A stretch of DNA of 24,818 bases, from the NCBI GenBank assembly GCA_910578575.1, contig CAJTQP010000035.1, positions 1 through 24,818 on the forward strand, read 5' to 3'. This DNA is from an uncultured Oscillospiraceae bacterium. GTDB lineage: Bacteria; Bacillota; Clostridia; Oscillospirales; Oscillospiraceae. Under the pieces are notes generated by a model, which ran no database searches, was not told the DNA's origin, and saw only the letters and a program-made list of their open reading frames with translations. This document shows, in pieces, positions 12,485 to 20,696 of this stretch. Every line of letters begins with the position of its first letter. Positions within the stretch are counted from its first letter, which is position 1. The position numbers were made by a program, and so were the translations under genes.

Positions 12485-14716
12485 TTAACTAGGGAAGAGC
12501 AGCATGAGGGCTATGCTGCCCACCTCCCCGTCATACACGCCAAGGGCTACCTGATGGACCCCATTGTAATATTGGAAGACCTGTATGTTGAGCCCCGCGT
12601 TGGTGCCCCTGTCCTCCAACCTCCCCTCCGGATAAACCTGCTGGGCCTCCTCTGGGGTGGCGCCGTAGCGCAGGCCGTCCAACTGCCAGTGGAAGGGGTT
12701 TAGGTTTTCCCTGGGGTCGGCGGTGAAGTCTGTGATATAGTGGGTGGAGAAGGTCACGGCTTTGTCCTGCCAGTAGTGGACATACAAGGTATCCGCTCCC
12801 TCACCGTAGGCAAACACCGTATAGCAGGAGCTATTCCTGGGGCTGATGATGTTGCTGCTCAGGTCTGCTTCTGTGTACTCCGGAAGGTCCTCGCCCTCTG
12901 CGTAACCATAAGCCCTGCTGTCCATCTCCCCGATGTTTCCCGTATCCTGAACCTCTGTCCAGGTGCCAAGGGGCTCCCCGTCGGGATCTGCGATCGGAAC
13001 CGTATCCCCATACTTCCCCTGAGCCATGGTTCCGATTCCCGCGTCCTCTTCTACATATACTGGGATATCACTTGTGGTGGTCGTTCCCGGCCAGATAAAT
13101 GGTTCGTTGCTCAGGTCCTTGCCGGGCCCCAAAATGTTTTCGATTTCGGCGCGGGTCTGGTAGAGCTCCACCTGCGCCCCGGTGCTGGGGTTGGTGAAGG
13201 TGGTGGGCGGTGTTATGGTGGCGGCGTAAGTGCGCTGGAGGGTGATCTTCTCCACACAGGCGTCCTCCCCAGCCACGATGTAGAGCCAGAAGCTGTCCTC
13301 TTTCATATCCGGGCTGCCCTGGCAGGAAAAGTAGGTCGCACTGCCTGCTTGGAAGAGGTCGTGAATTGGCCAGCGCTGGTATTCCTTTTGTACCGCCTCC
13401 AGGGAACTGCCATGGGAGATACCCGCCTCTGTGGTCCAGCGGGAGGATCCCCCGATCTGGTAGCTTATGGCATTCTGGAAGACCCCGTTGACCGTATCAA
13501 TCATCTCCACCTGTTCCTTTTCATAGCGGATCCGCAGTGCGCCTGCCTCTGTATTGTAGGCGAAACAGCGCTGCATGCCGCCAAACCTGGAGGGAACTTC
13601 ATATTGCAGCATCCCCTCCCCCAGAAGTTCCTCCACCTCCTCCCGCGTCATATCTAAGTTAATGGTCATCCCACTCTCCGGGTCGGTCAGCCCCTGGGGC
13701 TCTTTGGCCTGTTGGGCCCCACTGAAAAGGGCACAGCCCCCCAGAACCAGCACCAAACCCACAGTCAGCAGGACGGCGGCGGGGGTACGTCGATGGGTTT
13801 TCACGATAGACACCAGCCTTTCTTCCAAGCTCTCTTTTTCTTCACATAAGGTCACCGCCAGAGGCAGAGATCCCATAGGGGCCTGCGCCGCCAAAAGCAG
13901 CAGGGTCTCCCCATACTGCTTCCGCGCGGAAGGGGCCAGGGAGCGAACCACCGCCTCGTCACAGGCCAACTCACAGGCCCGCCCAATCTCCCGGCGGACG
14001 AAGGGCAACAACGGGTTGAACCAGTGGACACTGGCGGCAAAGGCCGCGAACCACTTAAACAGTAAATCCTGCCGCCTGGCGTGGGTGAGCTCATGGGCCA
14101 GGATATCCCGCAGCCGGGCGGGGTCCGTGAGGCCCATGGGCAAAACAATGGTGGGCTGGAGCACCCCCAACAGTAGGGGACTCCTCACAGCAGAGCTCTC
14201 CACCAAGCGGACCCGCTGGCGGGGTTCCAGCTCCAATAAAACCCGTCGCGCCGCCGCCCCGGCGGGAAGGGCGCTCTGTTCAACGGCCCGGCGGACCCGG
14301 AGATAGCCCAGTACATACCATCCCCCAACCCCCACCGCGCCAACGGCCCAAAGGGCAAACACCAGGGCGGGGCGTGTAGTTTCCCGCTGTACCGTCTCCG
14401 GTACCGGTGTGGGGGTAGCGTTCTCCTGAACCGGCTGGGGAGCCTCCGGGCGCACAGGCACGGCAGGGGTCGCCTGCCCACCCGTCACCTGTTGTTGTCC
14501 CGTAGCCGCCTGCACCGGAACAGGGGTACGAACCTCCGGCAAAGACAAGGTCAATCCCACCGGCAGGCACAGCCGCAACAACACCAACAGCCAGAGATAA
14601 TAGGCCGCCGCCCGGCTCACCCGCCCCCGAAGGACAGGTTTTAACAGGAACAGCACCGCCGCCAACAGCGACCCCGCCAAGCTCAGCCCCAGGAGGGTTG
14701 AGATCACATCGGTCAC
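12485..14716 (-). CDS. BlaR1-type M56 receptor protease, copy 4 of the array
   Basis: A 743-residue membrane receptor. Helices 1 and 2 (5-26, 36-56), a Pro-rich external loop (61-115) and helix 3 (116-137) lead into a cytoplasmic zinc protease with HELTH (208-212) and third ligand Glu249 in ELACDE. Helix 4 (about 313-328) ends in LGGC. In BlaR1 the protease triggers loss of the BlaI repressor. The outer part (333-743) is not a penicillin-binding domain. It has two copies of a unit with a BamE/SmpA-like motif (DMTREEVEELLG, 355-366; TRAEIENILG, 521-530), each followed by a G-x-x-x-G-(S/A)-(S/T)-x-E motif (432-440, 681-690). Copy two carries an extra insert at about 540-625. Start is GTG, after AAAGGAGG at 7 bases. 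Ligand unknown. Confidence 0.88.
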   Translation of the reverse strand: MTDVISTLLGLSLAGSLLAAVLFLLKPVLRGRVSRAAAYYLWLLVLLRLCLPVGLTLSLPEVRTPVPVQAATGQQQVTGGQATPAVPVRPEAPQPVQENATPTPVPETVQRETTRPALVFALWAVGAVGVGGWYVLGYLRVRRAVEQSALPAGAAARRVLLELEPRQRVRLVESSAVRSPLLLGVLQPTIVLPMGLTDPARLRDILAHELTHARRQDLLFKWFAAFAASVHWFNPLLPFVRREIGRACELACDEAVVRSLAPSARKQYGETLLLLAAQAPMGSLPLAVTLCEEKESLEERLVSIVKTHRRTPAAVLLTVGLVLVLGGCALFSGAQQAKEPQGLTDPESGMTINLDMTREEVEELLGEGMLQYEVPSRFGGMQRCFAYNTEAGALRIRYEKEQVEMIDTVNGVFQNAISYQIGGSSRWTTEAGISHGSSLEAVQKEYQRWPIHDLFQAGSATYFSCQGSPDMKEDSFWLYIVAGEDACVEKITLQRTYAATITPPTTFTNPSTGAQVELYQTRAEIENILGPGKDLSNEPFIWPGTTTTSDIPVYVEEDAGIGTMAQGKYGDTVPIADPDGEPLGTWTEVQDTGNIGEMDSRAYGYAEGEDLPEYTEADLSSNIISPRNSSCYTVFAYGEGADTLYVHYWQDKAVTFSTHYITDFTADPRENLNPFHWQLDGLRYGATPEEAQQVYPEGRLEDRGTNAGLNIQVFQYYNGVHQVALGVYDGEVGSIALMLLFPS
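13780..14716 (-). repeat. M56 module, near-identical partner of 15390-16270
   Basis: The DNA coding the membrane and protease module of copy 4 is almost the same as that of copy 3, including uninterrupted identical stretches of more than 50 bases around the HWFNPLLPF region. The sensor-coding DNA beyond it is not alike. Confidence 0.8.
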
Positions 14717-14740
14717 AATAGGGCCTCCTTTCTCGCGCCC

Positions 14741-16270
14741 TTAGGGGCTTTGGCCTGGGTCATCTACGGCTGCGCTGGAAGGGAATACGGCGTCAAGCTC
14801 TTCTACCGACATGAGCTCCCCGGAGCCGAACAGGATTTCAAACACCCCATCTTCTTCCGTCAGACAAAATGTGAGACTCCAGTCTTTTTCCGTGACAGTA
14901 ACCAAGGTGATGGGGACAGAATCGTCGTAACCAAACCAGGAGCCCAGGTTTTCATCCACAACGGTCTCCCCTTCATACTGCGCCTGGACCGCTTCCAGAC
15001 TGCTGCCACAGGTGATCCCCTTGGAGGTCACCCAAGGGAAGGGGCCGGAGGGGGTGCCGTTTTCATAAAGGGTATAGTTGGCGTCCACAAGAATGCCATA
15101 GACCGTATCGTCAAGGTAGAGCAGCGTAATGCTGTCCTCCCCCGTACCGTAGTTATCATACTGGGCAGGGGTCCCCGCGCCATTCTCTGATTTGAGGAAT
15201 TGCACGGTTTCTTGTACTTGACGCCTCTCCCCCAGCAGCGCCTCCGCCTCCTGGCGGGTCATGCCCAGCCGCAGGACGGCGCCGGTATTGGGATTCTGGA
15301 ACTGTTCTATCTCGGCAACAGCCGCGCCGGAGAAGAGGGCGCAGCCTCCCAGGGCCAACGCCAGGGCTACGGTCAGCAGGAGGGCGGCAGGGGTACGCCG
15401 ATGGATCTTCACGATAGACACCAACCTTTCCTCTAAGCTCTGCTTTTCTTCACACAGCGTCACCGCCAGAGGGAGCGCCCCCATAGGGGCCTTCGCCGCC
15501 AGAAGGAGCAGGGTCTCCCCATACTGTTTCCGAGCGGGAGGGGCCAGGGAGCGAACCACCGCCTCGTCACAGGCCAATTCACAAGCCCGCCCGATCTCCC
15601 GGCGGACAAAGGGCAACAAGGGGTTGAACCAGTGGACACTGGCGGCAAAGGCCGCGAACCACTTAAACAGTAAATCATGCCGCCTGGCGTGGGTGAGCTC
15701 ATGGGCCAGGATATCCCGCAGCCGGGCGGGGTCGGTGAGGCCCACAGGCAAAACAATGGTGGGCTGGAGCACCCCCAACAACAGGGGACTGTCCACAGCC
15801 GGGCTCTCCACCAACTGGACCCGCCCACGGGGTTCCAGGGACAAAAGAACGGTGCGTGCCGCCTCCCCAGCGGGAAGGGCGCTCTGGTCAATGGTACGGC
15901 GAACACGGAGATACCCAACAACATACCATCCCCCCACCCCCACCGCTCCAACGGCCCAGAGGGCCACCAGCAACGTGGGGAGGGAATCGCCCTTCTGCAC
16001 CGGCTCTGGCGCGGGCGTGGGGTTTCCCTGGGCAGGCGGGGAAACCGCCTGGTTGGCAGGTGTGACCGTAGAGGACGCCACCGGGACAGACGCGGGAACC
16101 TCCGGCAAAGACAAGGTCAACCCCACCGGCAGGCACAGCCGCAACAACACCAGCAGCCAGAGATAATAGGCCGCCGCCCGGCTCACCCGCCCCCGTAGGA
16201 CAGGTTTCAATAGGAACAGCACCGCCGCCAACAGCGACCCCGCCAAGCTCAGCCGCAACAGGAGGGCCAT
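14741..16270 (-). CDS. BlaR1-type M56 receptor protease, copy 3 (short sensor)
   Basis: A 509-residue receptor with the same plan as its neighbours: two N-terminal helices, a Pro-rich loop, helix 3, protease with HELTH (190-194) and Glu231, then a hydrophobic stretch ending LGGC (Cys310). Its outer sensor is the shortest of the four (about 195 residues) and has one unit: GMTRQEAEALLG at 336-347, then a GITCGSSLEAV motif. ATG 16268-16270 shares its A with the TGA of the upstream copy, so the two are translationally coupled; GAGGGGG lies just upstream. No transpeptidase Ser-x-x-Lys motif is apparent. Likely function is sensing an unknown extracellular cue and inactivating the BlaI-type repressor. 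Confidence 0.87.
   Translation of the reverse strand: MALLLRLSLAGSLLAAVLFLLKPVLRGRVSRAAAYYLWLLVLLRLCLPVGLTLSLPEVPASVPVASSTVTPANQAVSPPAQGNPTPAPEPVQKGDSLPTLLVALWAVGAVGVGGWYVVGYLRVRRTIDQSALPAGEAARTVLLSLEPRGRVQLVESPAVDSPLLLGVLQPTIVLPVGLTDPARLRDILAHELTHARRHDLLFKWFAAFAASVHWFNPLLPFVRREIGRACELACDEAVVRSLAPPARKQYGETLLLLAAKAPMGALPLAVTLCEEKQSLEERLVSIVKIHRRTPAALLLTVALALALGGCALFSGAAVAEIEQFQNPNTGAVLRLGMTRQEAEALLGERRQVQETVQFLKSENGAGTPAQYDNYGTGEDSITLLYLDDTVYGILVDANYTLYENGTPSGPFPWVTSKGITCGSSLEAVQAQYEGETVVDENLGSWFGYDDSVPITLVTVTEKDWSLTFCLTEEDGVFEILFGSGELMSVEELDAVFPSSAAVDDPGQSP
15390..16270 (-). repeat. M56 module, near-identical partner of 13780-14716
   Basis: Counterpart of the copy-4 module. High identity is confined to the membrane and protease part, which points to recent duplication or gene conversion within the array. 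Confidence 0.8.
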
Positions 16271-18216
16271 CACGCCACCCCCTCTTTGTTTTCCAGGCGC
16301 AGGGAGGTGACGGTGTCCGTCTCGTCCAGGCGGAGGGTGAGGAGGAACTTTGTCTCCTCCACCTGGTAGAAGCGCCCCGTCTCGTCGCTTTGGAGGCTGC
16401 CGTCATAGCGGGCGTTCAGATCCGCCAGGGTGTGGCCCACGTGGATGCCGCGGGCAGTTTTCCAGTTGCTCCCCAGAGCCTCCAGGATGCAGTCGTCCCC
16501 GGAGCCGGTGACGATTAGGGTGTCGGCACCGCTGCCGTAGACCACAGCATCCCCTTGGGGGGTCCCTGGGCCCAGAGTGGTCTCCAGGGTATCCCAGGTC
16601 ATGTTCCCCTCGGTGGGGGAGTAGCCATAGCCTGTGACACTGTGGGCCAGGTATTCCAGGTTATCAAAGAGGGACTCGCCGGGCCCACGCATCACTTCGA
16701 TCTGGTATACCCCCGTCTCCTCCGTGAGGTAGTAGAGGGTGGTCGCCTCCTGGCTATGGACTTCATACAGGGTCATCAGCTTGTCACTGCCCCCCTGGGA
16801 CTGGACAAAGCGGGACCCGTCCGGGAGGAGGGTTTTTAGCTGCCCAAAGCTGTTGCCATAGCTGGTCCCCTGGACCGCCTGGAACTGGAAGTCCCCAGCA
16901 TCCCGGAACATCTGCTGGGCCTCCGGTGTAAACTGCGCATTGACCCTGGGGTCGGAGGAGTAGCCCGCACTGCTGAAACAGCGCAATCCCCGCACACGCT
17001 CCCCCTCCAACTTTGTCCGCAGCTCATAGTCTACCAAAAGGAGGCCATCTGGAAGATGATACGCCACAGTGGGATAGGAAAGGTTCATGCTCTCGACATA
17101 AAAGTCCTCCCCCTCCCCCAGCAGGGCTTCCACGTCCTTCCGGGGCGTATCCAGGGACAGGGTGACCTCCTCCTGGGGCAGGTACAGGGACCCAAAGGGG
17201 TCAGGGGCCTGGGCCTGCTTGGCCCCCGTCACCAGGGAGCAGCCCCCGATGGTCAGCACCAGGGCCAGGGTCAGCAGGAGGGCGGCGGGGGTACGTTTAT
17301 GGAGCTTCACGATCGACACCAGCCTTTCTTGTAGGGTCTTTTTCTCTTCACACAGGGTCACCGCCAACGGCAGCGCCCCCATGGGGGCCTCCGCCGCCAG
17401 GAGCAGGAGCGTCTCCCCGTAGTGCTTCCGGGCGGCGGCGGGGAGGGCCTTTACTACGGCCTCATCACAGGCCAACTCACAGGCCCGCCCGATCTCCCGG
17501 CGGACGAAGGGCAACAACGGGTTGAACCAGTGGACACTGGCGGCAAAGGCCGCGAACCACTTGAACAGCAAGTCCCAGCGCCAGGCGTGGGTGAGCTCAT
17601 GGGACAGGATGTCCCGCAGCCGGGCGGGGTCCGTCACCCCCACCGGGAGGACGATCACCGGATGCAACAGCCCCAAGAGCAGGGGGCTCTTCACAGCGGT
17701 ACTCTCCACCAGGCCCACGTTCCCACGGGGGTCCAGGGCCGCCAGGATGGCTTGAGCCTGCTCCCCGGCGGGGACAGCGCTTCGGTCAATGGTGCGCCGG
17801 ACCCGGAGATAGCCGGTCGCATACCATCCCCCCATCCCCACCGCCCCAAGGGCCCAGAGGGCAAACAAGAGGGTGGGGAGGGAAGTGCCCTTCTGCACCG
17901 CTTCCGGCGTTGGTGCGGGGGGTGTCTGGCCGCTTTGGGAGACCTCCGGGGTCGCAGGCGTGGCAGGGGCAGCTTGCCTCCCAGTTTCCTGCACTTCCAC
18001 CGGGGCCACCGGCACCGGGGCCGGGGGACCGGCCTGGGGCAGGGTCAGGGTCAACCCCAGGGGCAGGCACAGCCGCAAGAGCACCAGCAGCCAGAGATAA
18101 TAGGCCGCCGCCCGGCTGATGCGGCCCCGGAGCAGGGGCTTTGTCAAAAACAGCAGCGCCGCCAAAAGGGAGCCGCACACGCTCAGGCGCAGGAGGGTCG
18201 TCAGGAACACAGTCAT
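16270..18216 (-). CDS. BlaR1-type M56 receptor protease, copy 2
   Basis: A 648-residue receptor. Protease motif HELTH is at 206-210 with Glu247 in ELACDE; the following hydrophobic helix ends IGGC (Cys326). The sensor (about 330-648) is the most diverged of the four. Its first unit has DTPRKDVEALLG and its second has TWDTLETTLG followed by GIHVGHTLADL, so it keeps the two-unit plan with little residue identity. The Pro-rich external loop (61-115) also differs. ATG 18214-18216 has AAAAGGAGG 7 bases upstream, and the gap to the previous gene is 27 bases. As for the other copies, the ligand cannot be read from sequence and there is no beta-lactam-binding domain. Confidence 0.87.
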   Translation of the reverse strand: MTVFLTTLLRLSVCGSLLAALLFLTKPLLRGRISRAAAYYLWLLVLLRLCLPLGLTLTLPQAGPPAPVPVAPVEVQETGRQAAPATPATPEVSQSGQTPPAPTPEAVQKGTSLPTLLFALWALGAVGMGGWYATGYLRVRRTIDRSAVPAGEQAQAILAALDPRGNVGLVESTAVKSPLLLGLLHPVIVLPVGVTDPARLRDILSHELTHAWRWDLLFKWFAAFAASVHWFNPLLPFVRREIGRACELACDEAVVKALPAAARKHYGETLLLLAAEAPMGALPLAVTLCEEKKTLQERLVSIVKLHKRTPAALLLTLALVLTIGGCSLVTGAKQAQAPDPFGSLYLPQEEVTLSLDTPRKDVEALLGEGEDFYVESMNLSYPTVAYHLPDGLLLVDYELRTKLEGERVRGLRCFSSAGYSSDPRVNAQFTPEAQQMFRDAGDFQFQAVQGTSYGNSFGQLKTLLPDGSRFVQSQGGSDKLMTLYEVHSQEATTLYYLTEETGVYQIEVMRGPGESLFDNLEYLAHSVTGYGYSPTEGNMTWDTLETTLGPGTPQGDAVVYGSGADTLIVTGSGDDCILEALGSNWKTARGIHVGHTLADLNARYDGSLQSDETGRFYQVEETKFLLTLRLDETDTVTSLRLENKEGVA

Positions 18217-18243
18217 GGGTGTGCCTCCTTTTCTGCGGGTAGA

Positions 18244-20226
18244 TTAAACGGAAAAGTTAAGGTCAAGCATCGTGCCGATCACGACCCCATCGTGCAGGGA
18301 GAGGGTCACATAGTCGTTGCCGCCCAAGTATGTATAAAGCTGGTGGACAGCGCCCTCTGCCGTCTCGTTCTGCTGGGGATTGTCCATCAATGTTCCGCCG
18401 GGGTACGCCTGCTGGACCTCTGCCAAAGTGGAGCCGCAGCCGATTTTCCCCCACTGCCAATGCGAGTCACCGGCCTGGGCAATGGGTTCAAAGCCATACT
18501 CCCGTTTGGGATGGGTACTGAAGCTCACCACTGTGTCCTGGCGGTACAGGACATAAAGGGCATCCGGCCCTTCCCCGTAGACCGCGGCGTGATAGACGCT
18601 GCCTGTATATTCCGGGACTTCTGCGCCAGGGCCCAGCAGGGCTTCCACATTGCTGCGGGAATCGAAGAAGGAGACCTCCGCGCCGGTGCTGGAATTTTTC
18701 ATCCCGGAAGACAGGATGACCGTCGCCTTCCTGATCCGATCCAATCGGATCTCACATACGCCGGTATCCTCCTTCGCCTGGATGCTCAGAAAGTAGCTGT
18801 CCGCATCCTGGAAGTCGGTGCTTCCCTGGCACACAAACTGGGTGTCGGTACCCTCCTGGAATACCTTGTGGACCGCACTCCCCTGGTAATGCTGGACCGC
18901 GTCCTCCAGGGGGCTGCCGCAGGAGATCCCTGTCTCTGTGGCCCAGCGGGAGGTATCCGGGCCCAAAAATCCCCAGGTATCCACATAGAGGGAGGTGACG
19001 ATCCCATCCACATAGCTTACCACGATGGGGCCTGCCTCTGTTGTATAGGTATATCTGCTGTCTGTTTTATGGTTTGGGTAGATGGAGTCATATTCCCCAG
19101 CCAGATACCCCGGCCCCAAGAGGGCTTCTACCGCCTCCCTGGTCATATCCAACTGGACCGTGGTGCCGCTCACCGGGTCAGTCAGTCCCAGGGGTTCCTG
19201 CTGCTGTTGGGGGGGCGTTTCGCCGGATTTCACGGCGGCATCGGCAAAGAGGGAACAGCCGCCCAAGGCCACCACGAAAGCCAGGGTCAAGAGGACGGCG
19301 GCGGGGGTGCGTCGATAGGTTTTCACAATAGACACCAACCTTTCTTGCAAATTCCGTTTTTCCCCGGCCATCGGCAGGGCCAAGCCCGGAGGCTGGACCG
19401 CCAGGGCCAGGAGGGTCTCCCCATAGTGTTTCCGAGCGGGGGCGTCCAGGGCCTGGACCACCGCCTCGTCACAGGCCAACTCACAGGCCCGCCCGATCTC
19501 CCGGCGGAGGAAGGGCAGCAGGGGGTTGAACCAGTGGACGCTGGCGGCGAAGGCCGCGAACCATTTCAAAAGCAAGTCGTGCCGCCTGACGTGGACCAGC
19601 TCATGGGCCAGGATGTCCCCCAGCCGGGCGGGGTCTGTCACGCCCTTGGGCAGGACGACGGTGGGGCGGCACAGCCCCAAAAGCAGGGGGGCGCTGACGG
19701 CGGCGCTCTCCACCAACCGGACCCGCCCCTGGGGGTCCAATGCCTCCAGGACGGCCAGGGCTTCCGGCCCGGCGGGAAGGGCGGTGTTCCGAATGCGCCG
19801 GGCCAGACGGCGGTAGCCATGGAGGTACCAGCCCCCCACCATGGCAAAGCCCGTGGCCCAGATCCCCACCAGCAGCCGTTCCGTCACCGCCACCGGCGGG
19901 ATGGCCGCAGGGGTGGGGGTAGGGACAGTTGGTGCCGGGGTGGCCGCCGTCTGGGTGGGGGCAGCGGGGTGGTCACCGGGGACCGCCGGCACCGGGGCGG
20001 CGGTTTGGGCCCTGTCCGGGACCACTGGGGCCGGGGCGGCCTGGGCCGGGAGCTGCAAGGTCAACCCCAGCGGCAGGCACAGCCGCAGCAGCACCAGCAG
20101 CCACAGGTAATAGGACACCTTCCGGCTCACTCGCCCCCGGAGCAGGGGCTTTGCCAAACACAGCAGCCCCGCCAGCAGGGAGCCCAACAGGCTCAGCCGA
20201 AAAAGGGTGGTGAGGAAGGCGATCAT
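18244..20226 (-). CDS. BlaR1-type M56 receptor protease, copy 1 (promoter-proximal)
   Basis: A 660-residue receptor. ATG 20224-20226 overlaps the stop of the BlaI-type gene as ATGA. A GTG 24 bases earlier would lie inside the AAAGGAGG ribosome binding site, so it is rejected. Protease motif HELVH is at 208-212 with Glu249; helix 4 ends LGGC (Cys324). The sensor (about 330-660) has two units and is clearly related to that of copy 4: both begin GLTDPxSG, have LDMTREEVE-like helices, a W-x-T-E-x-GIS-x-GS segment and SFST/TFST near the second unit. The protease module is less like copies 3 and 4 at the DNA level than those are to each other. This copy is probably the original partner of the repressor (inference). 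Confidence 0.88.
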   Translation of the reverse strand: MIAFLTTLFRLSLLGSLLAGLLCLAKPLLRGRVSRKVSYYLWLLVLLRLCLPLGLTLQLPAQAAPAPVVPDRAQTAAPVPAVPGDHPAAPTQTAATPAPTVPTPTPAAIPPVAVTERLLVGIWATGFAMVGGWYLHGYRRLARRIRNTALPAGPEALAVLEALDPQGRVRLVESAAVSAPLLLGLCRPTVVLPKGVTDPARLGDILAHELVHVRRHDLLLKWFAAFAASVHWFNPLLPFLRREIGRACELACDEAVVQALDAPARKHYGETLLALAVQPPGLALPMAGEKRNLQERLVSIVKTYRRTPAAVLLTLAFVVALGGCSLFADAAVKSGETPPQQQQEPLGLTDPVSGTTVQLDMTREAVEALLGPGYLAGEYDSIYPNHKTDSRYTYTTEAGPIVVSYVDGIVTSLYVDTWGFLGPDTSRWATETGISCGSPLEDAVQHYQGSAVHKVFQEGTDTQFVCQGSTDFQDADSYFLSIQAKEDTGVCEIRLDRIRKATVILSSGMKNSSTGAEVSFFDSRSNVEALLGPGAEVPEYTGSVYHAAVYGEGPDALYVLYRQDTVVSFSTHPKREYGFEPIAQAGDSHWQWGKIGCGSTLAEVQQAYPGGTLMDNPQQNETAEGAVHQLYTYLGGNDYVTLSLHDGVVIGTMLDLNFSV

Positions 20227-20606
20227 GGCGACCCATCCTCCTTTCCCCACAGGTCTTGGAACATCCCCTGGAGCTCCGCCACGTCCTGGGCCTGGAGCTG
20301 GCCCTGCTCCACCAGGGCGGCCACCATGGCCTTGGCGCTGCCGGCGTAGAGCTTGTCAATGAGCCGCTGGGTCTGGTAGCGGCCCAGCTTGCTGCGCTCC
20401 ACCAGGGGGCGGTAGTAATAGACCTCCCGCTTCTCCTGGCCCACGGCCCCCTTCTGGCACAGGCGGCGCAGGAGGGTCTTGGTGGTCTCGCCGTTCTTAT
20501 CCAGGGCGGCTTTTACTTGGTTCAAGGTCAGGGGCTCCTTGGAAGCCCACAGGACCTGCATCACAGCCAATTCGGCGTCGGTGATCTTGGTTTCTACCTC
20601 TGACAT
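20223..20606 (-). CDS. BlaI/MecI-family transcriptional repressor
   Basis: A 127-residue winged-helix repressor of the BlaI/MecI (Penicillinase_R) family: ITDAELAVMQVLWASKEPLT at the N-terminus, the recognition-helix area TTKTLLRRLCQKG, YYYRPL in the wing, and a C-terminal dimerisation helix region (about 72-120). Length is normal for the family. It represses its own operon; proteolysis started by a BlaR1-type receptor relieves repression in known systems. ATG 20604-20606 follows AAAGGAGAGG. It heads an operon with four receptor genes, and two TACA-N2-TGTA operators lie in its promoter. No beta-lactamase or PBP gene is beside it, so its other targets must lie elsewhere. Confidence 0.93.
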   Translation of the reverse strand: MSEVETKITDAELAVMQVLWASKEPLTLNQVKAALDKNGETTKTLLRRLCQKGAVGQEKREVYYYRPLVERSKLGRYQTQRLIDKLYAGSAKAMVAALVEQGQLQAQDVAELQGMFQDLWGKEDGSP

Positions 20607-20627
20607 GGGTATCCTCTCCTTTGCAGA

Positions 20628-20687
20628 AAAACCAGGTTACAGTTGTACCCTTGCCTATAGGGTACAACTGTAACCTGGTTTTGTCAA
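20628..20687 (-). promoter_or_regulatory. Promoter with double BlaI-type operator in a long palindrome
   Basis: TTGACA (20682-20687), 17 bases, then TACCCT (20659-20664) reads toward the repressor gene. A perfect inverted repeat with 24-base arms (20628-20651 and 20659-20682) and a 7-base centre holds two dyads of the BlaI/MecI half-sites TACA/TGTA. TACAACTGTA at 20663-20672 lies between -35 and -10, and TACAGTTGTA at 20638-20647 lies just past the start. Their centres are 25 bases apart. Autorepression is the clear reading. In RNA the same repeat would form a strong hairpin with TTTTT after it, so it might also stop transcription arriving from the upstream gene. Confidence 0.82.
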
Positions 20688-20696
20688 GTGTTTTTT

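Noticed and set aside
17422..20349. A 975-codon plus-strand frame opposite the receptor genes
   Set aside because: It is the antisense shadow of two M56 receptor genes: the product is Gln/Gly/His-rich, with no domain and no start signal, and it crosses the boundary between two real genes.
12485..20606. A plain beta-lactam resistance (bla/mec) operon
   Set aside because: The repressor and protease are of that type, but no beta-lactamase, PBP2a or penicillin-binding sensor domain is present.
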